This document shows positions 36,291-43,655 of a stretch of 64,000 nucleotides of DNA, piece after piece. The translations under genes were made by a program, and so were the position numbers. The stretch covers positions 372,001 to 436,000 of the forward strand of contig NZ_QXFI01000026.1 of assembly GCF_003584135.1 (NCBI RefSeq). Direction: 5' to 3'. Origin of the DNA: Flagellimonas pelagia. GTDB taxonomy: Bacteria > Bacteroidota > Bacteroidia > Flavobacteriales > Flavobacteriaceae. The stretch's first letter is position 1, and each line of letters begins with the position of its first letter. The notes beneath the pieces were generated by a model. The model made no database searches. It was not told the DNA's origin and worked only from the letters and a program-made list of their open reading frames with translations.

Positions 36291-37228
36291 TTGTTCTGCT
36301 CCAAAATCTTTTTCAATACAATCTGGGCCGAAAAAATCCGGTTTTTGGCCTGTTCGGCCACCAAGGATTGTGTTCCGTCCAACACAGCATCTTCCACCAC
36401 TATGTTTCTACGAACGGGCAAACAATGCATGAATTTGGCCTTTCCCAATTTTTCCTCTGTCATGGTCCAGTTCAAATCTTTGTTCACCACTTTGCCGTAA
36501 TCGGCATAATTGCTCCAGTTTTTCACATAGACAAAATCCGCATTTTCAAGGGCCTTTTGTTGGTCATGCTCAATTTGGCAGCCTTCCGTGATTTCCGGAT
36601 TCAATTCATATCCCTTTGGATGGGTGATGACAAATTCCGCATCTTGCAGTTTCATCATCTGTACAAAGGAATTGGCAACTGCATGGGGCAATGCCTTTGG
36701 ATGTGGTGCCCAGGACAAAACCACTTTGGGTCTTGCTTTTTTCTTGTTTTCTGCCATGGTGATGGCGTCTGCCAAGGCCTGAAGGGGGTGCCCCACGGAA
36801 CTTTCCATATTCACCACCGGAATAGAAGCATATTTGGCAAACCCGTTGATCACTTCCTCTGCTTCGTCTTTTGCTTTGTCCACCAAACCAGCAAATGCCC
36901 TGAGCGCTACAATGTCGCAATATTGCGAAACCACCTGGGCCGCTTCTTTGATATGTTCCGATGTGCCTTGGTCCATAATAGTACCATCTCCATATTCCAA
37001 GGCCCAACCCTCGTTGCCAAAATTCATGACCATGACTTCCATTCCAAGGTTCATGGCCGCTTTTTGGGTGCTTAAACGGGTCCGTAGACTGTTATTGAAA
37101 AATAATAGGCACAAGGTTTTGCGTTTGCCCAAATCCTCAAATTGATAGGGGTCTTTTTTTAGGTTGATTGCTTCCTCCACCCAATCGGGGAGGGAGTCGA
37201 TATCGTTTACTGATAAATAGTGCTTCAT
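36287..37228 (-). CDS. argF': N-acylornithine carbamoyltransferase
   Basis: 313 residues aligning throughout with the N-succinylornithine carbamoyltransferase of Bacteroides fragilis as I recall it. Motifs are FFNNSLRTRLSTQKAA (carbamoyl-phosphate site), NMESSVGHPLQALAD, SWAPHPKALPHAV and FMHCLPVRRN. It transfers a carbamoyl group to N-succinyl- or N-acetyl-ornithine, not free ornithine. The residue that sets acyl preference (Pro90 for succinyl, Glu for acetyl in characterised enzymes) is Ser90 here (IMDQGTSEH), so the natural substrate is uncertain. Overlaps argD by four bases. Confidence 0.93.
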   Translation of the reverse strand: MKHYLSVNDIDSLPDWVEEAINLKKDPYQFEDLGKRKTLCLLFFNNSLRTRLSTQKAAMNLGMEVMVMNFGNEGWALEYGDGTIMDQGTSEHIKEAAQVVSQYCDIVALRAFAGLVDKAKDEAEEVINGFAKYASIPVVNMESSVGHPLQALADAITMAENKKKARPKVVLSWAPHPKALPHAVANSFVQMMKLQDAEFVITHPKGYELNPEITEGCQIEHDQQKALENADFVYVKNWSNYADYGKVVNKDLNWTMTEEKLGKAKFMHCLPVRRNIVVEDAVLDGTQSLVAEQAKNRIFSAQIVLKKILEQNK

Positions 37229-38358
37229 TTCAATGCTTTTTTGAGCGCGTCAAAGAATAGATCGATGTGTGCCTTGGTGATGTTCAATGCCGGTAAAAAT
37301 CGCAGCAACTTTTTGTTGTTGGCGCTACCCGTGAACATATGGTAGTCATAGATCAGTTTTTTGCGCAGTTCGGCTACCTCAAAATCAAATTCTAGCCCGA
37401 TCATCAGACCTTTACCCTTTACTTTGATGATTTCGGGAACCTCGGTCGCTTTTTCCCTGAAATAGATTCCCAATTCCGAAGCATTCTCAATCAAGTTCTC
37501 GGATTCCAATACTTCCAATACGGCCAAACTTGCCGCACAGGCCAAATGGTTACCACCAAAAGTGGTGCCCAAAAGTCCGTAGGAAGGTTTAAAGGATTCA
37601 TGGATCAACACCCCGCCCACAGGGAAACCGTTGCCCATCCCTTTGGCGATGGAAATAATATCGGGCTGGATGCCGTGATGCTGAAACCCGAAGAATTTTC
37701 CACTTCTTCCATAGCCAGATTGTACTTCATCGGCAATCAAAACCACATTGTTTTCCTTGCATTTTTCGGCAATGAATTGGTAAAATGCAGTAGTCGGTTC
37801 ATCCAAGCCACCCACTCCTTGAATGGCCTCCAAGATCACGGCACAATAGGAATCAGAGGTAATGGCTTTTTCAAAGGCCTCAAAATCGTTCAACGGCAAA
37901 AAAGTAACTTCTTGCTGTAAATTGATGGGTGCATTGATCTTTGGGTTGTCCGTAGCGGCCACAGCCGCAGAGGTACGTCCATGAAAACTGTTCTTGAATG
38001 CAATTACCTTGGCTTTTCCGGTGTGAAAGGAAGCCATTTTCAAGGCATTTTCATTCGCTTCGGCCCCTGAATTACACATGAAAAGGTCATAATTCTCACA
38101 GCCGGACAGTTTGCCCAATTTTTCTGCCAATGCTTGTTGCACAGGATTTTGTACGGAGTTGCTGTAAAAGGCAATTTTCTCCAATTGATCCTCAATGCGC
38201 TTAACATAATGTGGGTGCGTATGGCCGATAGAAATTACGGCGTGACCGCCATAGAAATCCAGATATTTTTGTCCTTTGTCATCCCAAACCTCAATACCCT
38301 TTGCGGACACTGGGGTTACATCATAAAGTGGGTATACGTCGAATAATTTCATGGTCAT
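37225..38358 (-). CDS. argD: N-acylornithine aminotransferase (class III PLP)
   Basis: 377 residues of class III aminotransferases: FMCNSGAEANENALKMA for phosphate binding, FKNSFHGRTSAAVAAT, VVLIADEVQSGYGRSGKFF with the ring-binding Asp, and the PLP lysine in ISIAKGMGNGFPVGG. It converts N-acyl-glutamate-semialdehyde to N-acylornithine with glutamate as donor. Overlaps both neighbours by four bases (proC upstream, argF' downstream), a tightly coupled block. Confidence 0.94.
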   Translation of the reverse strand: MTMKLFDVYPLYDVTPVSAKGIEVWDDKGQKYLDFYGGHAVISIGHTHPHYVKRIEDQLEKIAFYSNSVQNPVQQALAEKLGKLSGCENYDLFMCNSGAEANENALKMASFHTGKAKVIAFKNSFHGRTSAAVAATDNPKINAPINLQQEVTFLPLNDFEAFEKAITSDSYCAVILEAIQGVGGLDEPTTAFYQFIAEKCKENNVVLIADEVQSGYGRSGKFFGFQHHGIQPDIISIAKGMGNGFPVGGVLIHESFKPSYGLLGTTFGGNHLACAASLAVLEVLESENLIENASELGIYFREKATEVPEIIKVKGKGLMIGLEFDFEVAELRKKLIYDYHMFTGSANNKKLLRFLPALNITKAHIDLFFDALKKALK

Positions 38359-39149
38359 CCTTTTCTGATATGGCTGATTTTTTCATAGGAACTCACAATG
38401 CCCTTGATCAAAGAGGAACTTAAACCTTGGTGTTCCATTTCGTTCAAGCCTTCAATGGTGCACCCTTTGGGTGTGGTCACTCTATCGATTTCCTCTTCGG
38501 GGTGGCTACCTGATTCGATCAAAAGACTAGCGGCCCCATTGCAGGTATGCATGGCCAGTTCTTGGGCTTCCTTGGCATCGAACCCTAATTGAATGGCGCC
38601 TTGGGTAGTGGCACGGATCAAGCGCATCCAAAAGGCAATACCACTGGCGCAGATTACCGTGGCGGCCTGCATTTGATCCTCGGGAATTTCCAAAGTATGC
38701 CCCATACGGTTAAAGATAGCCTTGGCCAAATCAATACGTTTTTTGCCCAATTCGTTGCTGCAAATACAGGTCATGGACTTGCCCACGGAAATGGCTGTGT
38801 TGGGCATACTGCGGATAATGAATTTATCCGTACCGATGCTATTTTCAATCTTTGGGATGCTGTACCCGGTGATGGTGCTGATGATCACATGTTTTTCGGT
38901 CAACAGGTCCTTGCTTTGCTCCAGCAAGGTTGTAAAATGACCGGGCTGGACGGCGAAAATCAGAATGTCGGAATTTTTTATGGCCTCCAAATTATCAGAG
39001 GTCACGGTCACATTCCCGTATTTTTCCCAATCTTTGATGGATTTGGTGTTCCTTTTGGTGAGGTACATGGTGGTGGCCCCATTGCTATGTAAAATCCCTT
39101 TGGCAATGGCCAAGCCCAAGTTCCCTGCTCCTATGATGGCTATTTTCAT
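38355..39149 (-). CDS. proC: Pyrroline-5-carboxylate reductase
   Basis: 264 residues from the ATG at 39149; an upstream ATG at 39167 is in frame but falls inside a dispersed repeat. NAD(P)-binding AIIGAGNLGLAIAKGIL at the start, RSMPNTAISVGKSM near residue 115 and the C-terminal LRELVTSPGGTT-like motif, here RVTTPKGCTIEGLNEME. It reduces pyrroline-5-carboxylate to proline. Its place in an arginine operon links proline and arginine synthesis. Confidence 0.93.
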   Translation of the reverse strand: MKIAIIGAGNLGLAIAKGILHSNGATTMYLTKRNTKSIKDWEKYGNVTVTSDNLEAIKNSDILIFAVQPGHFTTLLEQSKDLLTEKHVIISTITGYSIPKIENSIGTDKFIIRSMPNTAISVGKSMTCICSNELGKKRIDLAKAIFNRMGHTLEIPEDQMQAATVICASGIAFWMRLIRATTQGAIQLGFDAKEAQELAMHTCNGAASLLIESGSHPEEEIDRVTTPKGCTIEGLNEMEHQGLSSSLIKGIVSSYEKISHIRKG

Positions 39150-39165
39150 ATTTTTCTTGTTTGTC

Positions 39166-39248
39166 ATTCCCGCACTTCGCTTTGCTCAGCATAAACTCCA
39201 GCGGGAATCCATTTATGTGATTGTTTAATCCTTCGACTCCGCTCAGGG
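39166..39248. repeat. REP-like and TTCGACT-type repeats between argC and proC
   Basis: ATTCCCGC (39166-39173) and GCGGGAAT (39201-39208) are inverted arms of a REP-like element, followed by CCTTCGACTCCGCTCAGGG (39230-39248), which matches the repeat at 32231. They occupy the 106-base gap in an otherwise tightly packed operon. Confidence 0.6.
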
Positions 39249-39255
39249 TTCGTGT

Positions 39256-40230
39256 TTAAAATACCCCAGCTTTTAACAACAGGCCTTCGGTTTCTGGAAA
39301 GCCGAACATTAGATTCATATTCTGTACCGCCTGTCCAGAGGCGCCTTTCAACAAATTATCGATGGCTGAGGTCACCAACAAAAGATCATCATGCTTATGC
39401 AAATGGATATGGCACTGGTTGGTGTTCACCACTTGCTTCAGGTTGATTTCCTCTTCGGACATGTGGGTGAAAACTGCATCTTTATAAAAAGCTGCATATA
39501 GTTTTTTGGCATCATCCAACGAACCTTCAAACTGGGTATAGGCTGTGGCCAAAATTCCTCTTGTGAAGTTGCCGCGATTCGGTAAAAACATCAATTTGCC
39601 CACTGCATTGCCAAAAGATTTCAAACTTTCCCCAATTTCACCCAAATGTTGATGGGTAAAAGGTTTGTACCATGAAACATTGTTGTTCCTCCAACTGAAA
39701 TGCGAGGTAGCGGACAATCCTACACCTGCACCAGTGCTACCTGTTACAGCATTCACATGGATCTCATGGTTCAACAAATCTGCTTTGGCCAAAGGCAACA
39801 AGGCCAATTGAATAGCTGTGGCAAAACAACCGGGATTGGCTATCGCTTCTGCAGATTGAATGGCAGACTTGTTCAGTTCCGGAAGCCCATAGATAAAACG
39901 CTTACCATTAAAAATGGAATCGGCCTGCAACCTGAAATCGTTGCTCAAGTCGATGATCTTGGTGCTTGCCGAGAAAGGATTTTCATTCAAAAATGCCGTG
40001 GAATTTCCATGGCCCAAACAAAGGAATACTACATCCACATTCGGATTTACTTCACCGGAAAAATTCAAATTGGTCATCCCCAAAAGGTCTGGGTGTGCTG
40101 AGGAAATTGGTTTTCCGGCCCTTGTGGTGCTATATACAAAGTCGATTTCGGCATGGGGATGGTTGAGCAGAATTCGAATCAACTCTCCCCCCGTGTATCC
40201 TGAACCGCCAATGATTCCCGTTTTAATCAT
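39256..40230 (-). CDS. argC: N-acyl-gamma-glutamyl-phosphate reductase
   Basis: 324 residues. NADP-binding IIGGSGYTGGELIRILLNHP at the N-terminus and the catalytic cysteine in IANPGCFATAIQLAL at about residue 134, followed by TGSTGAGVG. It reduces the acylglutamyl phosphate to the semialdehyde. The start overlaps the argG stop by eight bases. Confidence 0.95.
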   Translation of the reverse strand: MIKTGIIGGSGYTGGELIRILLNHPHAEIDFVYSTTRAGKPISSAHPDLLGMTNLNFSGEVNPNVDVVFLCLGHGNSTAFLNENPFSASTKIIDLSNDFRLQADSIFNGKRFIYGLPELNKSAIQSAEAIANPGCFATAIQLALLPLAKADLLNHEIHVNAVTGSTGAGVGLSATSHFSWRNNNVSWYKPFTHQHLGEIGESLKSFGNAVGKLMFLPNRGNFTRGILATAYTQFEGSLDDAKKLYAAFYKDAVFTHMSEEEINLKQVVNTNQCHIHLHKHDDLLLVTSAIDNLLKGASGQAVQNMNLMFGFPETEGLLLKAGVF

Positions 40231-41413
40231 AATCTTGATTTACGTGGTTTGCAATTTTTCCCGAGTTGGACAAAATCTTGATGAAGCCCTTGGCGTCATC
40301 AGCGGTCCAACCTTTGTTCATTTCCCCATAACTTCCGAAGGAAGCGTTCATCAAATCGTGTTCGGATGAAATCCCGTTCAATTCGAAACGGTATGGGTAA
40401 AGGGTCACAAAAGCATCGCCTGAAACGTGTTTTTGGGAGTCGGCCAAAAAGGCCTCGATGTTGCGCATTACTTCATCCAAATAATGGCCCTCGTGTAACA
40501 ACATGCCATAAAAACTGGACAATTGCTCTTTTTGGAACTGTTGCCATTTACTCAAGGTGTGTTTTTCCAACAAGTGATGTGCCTTGATGATGATCAATGG
40601 AGCAGCGGCTTCAAAACCGACCCTACCTTTGATCCCGATGATGGTATCACCCACGTGGATATCCCTGCCGATGGCATATTTGGAAGCGATTTCCGATAGC
40701 TTTTCAATATTGGCCACTGGATGGTTCTCTTCGCCATCAATAGCCACCAATTCCCCTTTTTTGAAGGTGAGTTTCACCTCTTTTGGAAGTTCCTTTTCCA
40801 ACTGGCTCGGATAGGCACTGTCAGGCAAGGATAGATGAGAGGTCAAGGTTTCAGAACCACCAACAGATGTTCCCCAAAGTCCCCTATTGACAGAATACTT
40901 GGCTTTCTCCCAAGGATAATCGATGCCGTTTTCCTTTAGGTATTCGATTTCTACTTCCCTGGCCAATTTTTTGTCTCGGATAGGGGTGATGATCTCAATT
41001 TCTGGGGCCAATATCTGAAAGATCATATCGAACCTTACTTGATCGTTACCCGCTCCGGTACTGCCATGTGCAATATATTTGGCGCCGATTTTTTTGGCGT
41101 GTTTTACAATTTCCAACGCCTGTACAATCCGTTCCGCACTTACAGAAAGGGGATAGGTATTGTTACGAAGTACGTTTCCGAAGATGAGGTATTTTACCAC
41201 AGTATCGTAAAAAGTGGAAACCGCATCGATGGAGGTATAGGTGGTAGCTCCCAAGGCAAGGGCCTTTTTCTCGATTTCTTTGATTTCCTCTTTGCTGAAG
41301 CCTCCCGTATTCACACTTACTGCATGCACTTCAAACCCTTCGTCCTGTGAAAGGGATTTGGCACAGTATGAGGTATCCAATCCGCCGCTATAGGCTAAAA
41401 CTAATTTTTTCAT
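40223..41413 (-). CDS. argG: Argininosuccinate synthase
   Basis: 396 residues with the PP-loop AYSGGLDTSYCAKSL at the N-terminus, YIAHGSTGAGNDQVRFD near 115 and PIRDKKL near 145. It condenses citrulline and aspartate with ATP. Second gene of the operon after the GNAT gene (52-base gap) and ahead of argC. Confidence 0.96.
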   Translation of the reverse strand: MKKLVLAYSGGLDTSYCAKSLSQDEGFEVHAVSVNTGGFSKEEIKEIEKKALALGATTYTSIDAVSTFYDTVVKYLIFGNVLRNNTYPLSVSAERIVQALEIVKHAKKIGAKYIAHGSTGAGNDQVRFDMIFQILAPEIEIITPIRDKKLAREVEIEYLKENGIDYPWEKAKYSVNRGLWGTSVGGSETLTSHLSLPDSAYPSQLEKELPKEVKLTFKKGELVAIDGEENHPVANIEKLSEIASKYAIGRDIHVGDTIIGIKGRVGFEAAAPLIIIKAHHLLEKHTLSKWQQFQKEQLSSFYGMLLHEGHYLDEVMRNIEAFLADSQKHVSGDAFVTLYPYRFELNGISSEHDLMNASFGSYGEMNKGWTADDAKGFIKILSNSGKIANHVNQDYD

Positions 41414-41465
41414 TTTATAATTCTTTAAATTCAGTGTCAGTTCTCGAATGGGTTTGGACTGATAC

Positions 41466-42080
41466 TTATTTTTGTTTCTTTTTAAGGAAAAGGTTCTCTT
41501 TTATCCGTTTTAATCTTTGAAAAACCTTTGAATCTATTTTTCTAGGGTCCGTTTTTTTGGCATTGGGGTCGTACAACATGCCGGTACAAAGGCACATTTT
41601 TCTGTCTGTACGGGTCAGGATATCGAAATTTTTACAGGTTTGGCAACCTTTCCAAAATTCGGGATCGTCCGTTAATTCAGAAAACGTAACGGGTTTGTAG
41701 CCCAGTTCATAGTTCATCTTCATCACGGCCAGGCCTGTGGTAATTCCGAAAATTTTGGCATCGGGGAATTTTTTTCTGGATAGGTCGAACACGGCCTTTT
41801 TGATCTGTTTGGCCAATCCTTGGTTTCGGTAATCGGGGTGTACGATCAATCCGGAGTTGGCAACAAAATCCTTGTTGCCCCAAACTTCGATATAACAAAA
41901 CCCGGCGAACTTATCTCCATCCAAAGCAATAATGGCGTTGCCATTCTGCAACCTTTTCATGATATACTCAGGGGTACGTTTGGCAATACCGGTTCCGCGG
42001 ACCTTGGCAGATTCGGCTATGGTGTCACAGATGATCTGTGCGTATTTAAAATGTGATTCGTTAGCAACTACAATATCCAT
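41466..42080 (-). CDS. GNAT acyltransferase, probable N-acylglutamate synthase
   Basis: 204 residues: a GNAT fold (about 1-150) with the acyl-CoA loop HPDYRNQGLAKQIK, then a Cys-rich tail with CQTCKNF and CLCTGML, which could bind a metal. No other N-acylglutamate synthase (ArgA or ArgJ) is in this operon, and the gene is first in it. A divergent GNAT was, to my recollection, shown by mutant fitness data to be the N-acylglutamate synthase of Bacteroides, so this assignment is plausible. Acetyl- or succinyl-CoA as donor is open. Confidence 0.78.
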   Translation of the reverse strand: MDIVVANESHFKYAQIICDTIAESAKVRGTGIAKRTPEYIMKRLQNGNAIIALDGDKFAGFCYIEVWGNKDFVANSGLIVHPDYRNQGLAKQIKKAVFDLSRKKFPDAKIFGITTGLAVMKMNYELGYKPVTFSELTDDPEFWKGCQTCKNFDILTRTDRKMCLCTGMLYDPNAKKTDPRKIDSKVFQRLKRIKENLFLKKKQK

Positions 42081-42130
42081 TGCAAGCGTTTAAACTGTAA
42101 TAAAATAATAAATTGTTGATTGTATTTTGC

Positions 42131-42157
42131 GGAAATGGACTCACCTATTTCCAATAG
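42131..42157 (-). promoter_or_regulatory. Two mutually exclusive RNA hairpins upstream of arginine operon
   Basis: On the reverse strand CTATT-GGA-AATAG (42145-42157) and GGAAAT-(10 bases)-ATTTCC (42131-42152) share bases, so only one can form at a time. They follow the leader-peptide stop by 13 bases. No T-run follows, so control might act on translation of the first gene or through Rho rather than by a classic intrinsic terminator. Confidence 0.45.
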
Positions 42158-42165
42158 AAGAATTG

Positions 42166-42179
42166 CACCCTTACGGGCG
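42166..42179 (-). promoter_or_regulatory. GNRA-loop hairpin over leader-peptide stop
   Basis: CGCCC-GUAA-GGGUG, a five-pair stem with a GUAA tetraloop, covers the third Arg codon, the Pro codon and the stop of the leader ORF. A ribosome paused on the Arg codons or resting at the stop would melt it. Confidence 0.5.
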
Positions 42180-42251
42180 GCGACGGGGGCTAAATGGACT
42201 GATGGGAGCGGGTACGCTCAACGTAAATGCTATGTATTCTTGTCCTTTCAT
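42171..42251 (-). CDS. Putative arginine attenuator leader peptide
   Basis: A 26-codon ORF from the ATG at 42251 to TAA at 42171, 91 bases before the GNAT start and 49 bases after the upstream glycosyltransferase stop. Its last residues are Pro-Arg-Arg-Arg-Pro-stop, with codons CGT CGC CGC. Three consecutive Arg codons close to the stop, directly ahead of an arginine operon, match the form of ribosome-mediated attenuators. A hairpin within the ORF (GAGCG-UACC-CGCUC, 42206-42219) and those after it give the needed RNA structures. It is too short for coding statistics, so it remains a candidate. Confidence 0.6.
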   Translation of the reverse strand: MKGQEYIAFTLSVPAPISPFSPRRRP

Positions 42252-42299
42252 TAGGGCGATAAAAGTACAAATTAATTCCAATAAGCCTAGGAATGGGTG

Positions 42300-43652
42300 C
42301 TATTTTTTGAAGAAATATAACTTTTTTGACCCTCTACCTATCATTTCATAAATAAAATAGCCGATCACCAAAATGTATTCAATGGCCAATAACCAAAGAT
42401 GCTCCTTGTAATCCACATTTGCATAGGCTTGATAGCTCAAAATGACCATCAGCGACCAAACCAGTGGAAACCGGAGGGATGAAAAGATGGAAATTCCCAT
42501 GAGGAATACCACATACCATGGGTGCACAGTACTGGTCAAAATGTAATAACAGGAGAGCGCCAAAACCATGGAAGTGATGGTAGTGGGAAAATTTTGGTTC
42601 TTTCGGAAGAAGGTAATCAATAGAGTGATTACGATTACAATTTTTGTGATGAGGGCTCCATAGGTATCGATGAGTTCCCAAGGTTTGGCCTCATAATAGG
42701 TCACTGCAATTTTCTTGACTATGTTATAGATTCCTGCATTGAATTCAAAGTTGGAAAACCAGAGTTTTAGGGTCTCTGCATAATTATCGATGAATACTGG
42801 GGAATAAAACGGAAGGAGCAATGCCAAGCAGCCCACTATGGTGAGTGCATAAAATCCGATACTTTTTTTGAAGCCAAGGTATTTTAGTAGAATAGGCAAC
42901 AATGACAAGGGCACCAGTTTTACCATGATGGAAACAGCATAGATCGGTGCTGCCCAAACCCATTGCTGTTTGGCGAGCAGATAAAGCGACCAAACAAAGA
43001 AAAACAACATGACCCCTTCAAAATGAAGGTTGCCCGTAAGTTCTATGATGACCAAGGGATTTAAAAAGTACCAAAAAACCATGTGGTTGGCTTGGTTAAG
43101 TTGTTGGAGCAACTTCCTTCCGAAGTAAACCACCCCAAGGTCCGCCAAAATGATGATCAATCGCATGGCGATCATGGATCCCAAAACACTCCCCCCGCCC
43201 AAAAGGGCCGAAAGGGTAAAAAGGATTTGATTCACCGGAGGGTAGTTGCTAAAATGGCGGGCATTGAGTTCGCTCATGCCCGCATGTAGTTCCTGCATGT
43301 TAGCAATGACGACCTTGCCTTGTTCCATCAACTGGTCCGGGGTGTACAGGTAGGGGTTGATACCGTTCTTGATCAATTCCCCATCCCAAATAAAGCGGTA
43401 AAAGTCTTGGGAAAGATTCGGTTCCGCAATCAAAAAAACCAATCGGAAAAGGATACCTATCACCAAAAGGAACTTAAAGTTCCACTTTTCAAACTGCATG
43501 ATCTTGTAGTACAGAAAAAACAATGCACCAAAAAGCATGAACAGTTTTACAGTATCCGTTCGGACGAGGTCATAGGCAAAAGAGGCGTAGAACAGGATAC
43601 TGGCGATAGCAAAAAGTATCGGGTATCTGTGCAGTCGCCAATAAGATTGCAT
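42300..43652 (-). CDS. Membrane glycosyltransferase, mannosyltransferase-like
   Basis: 450 residues with about ten to twelve membrane helices. An early loop has the acidic motif LSQDFYRFIWDGELIKNGINP, typical of polyprenyl-phosphate-sugar-dependent transferases of the GT-C fold (GT83/GT87-like). It would transfer a sugar from a lipid carrier on the periplasmic side. It is third in a unit with two GT2 enzymes, one of which probably makes the lipid-linked sugar donor. The acceptor is unknown. Confidence 0.82.
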   Translation of the reverse strand: MQSYWRLHRYPILFAIASILFYASFAYDLVRTDTVKLFMLFGALFFLYYKIMQFEKWNFKFLLVIGILFRLVFLIAEPNLSQDFYRFIWDGELIKNGINPYLYTPDQLMEQGKVVIANMQELHAGMSELNARHFSNYPPVNQILFTLSALLGGGSVLGSMIAMRLIIILADLGVVYFGRKLLQQLNQANHMVFWYFLNPLVIIELTGNLHFEGVMLFFFVWSLYLLAKQQWVWAAPIYAVSIMVKLVPLSLLPILLKYLGFKKSIGFYALTIVGCLALLLPFYSPVFIDNYAETLKLWFSNFEFNAGIYNIVKKIAVTYYEAKPWELIDTYGALITKIVIVITLLITFFRKNQNFPTTITSMVLALSCYYILTSTVHPWYVVFLMGISIFSSLRFPLVWSLMVILSYQAYANVDYKEHLWLLAIEYILVIGYFIYEMIGRGSKKLYFFKK

Positions 43653-43655
43653 GAT

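Noticed and set aside
42127-42351. Forward-strand 74-residue frame over the arginine leader region
   Set aside because: No family resemblance and no promoter; it runs antisense to the leader peptide and into the glycosyltransferase gene end. Its own Gly-Arg-Arg-Arg is a coincidence of the GC-rich codons on the opposite strand.
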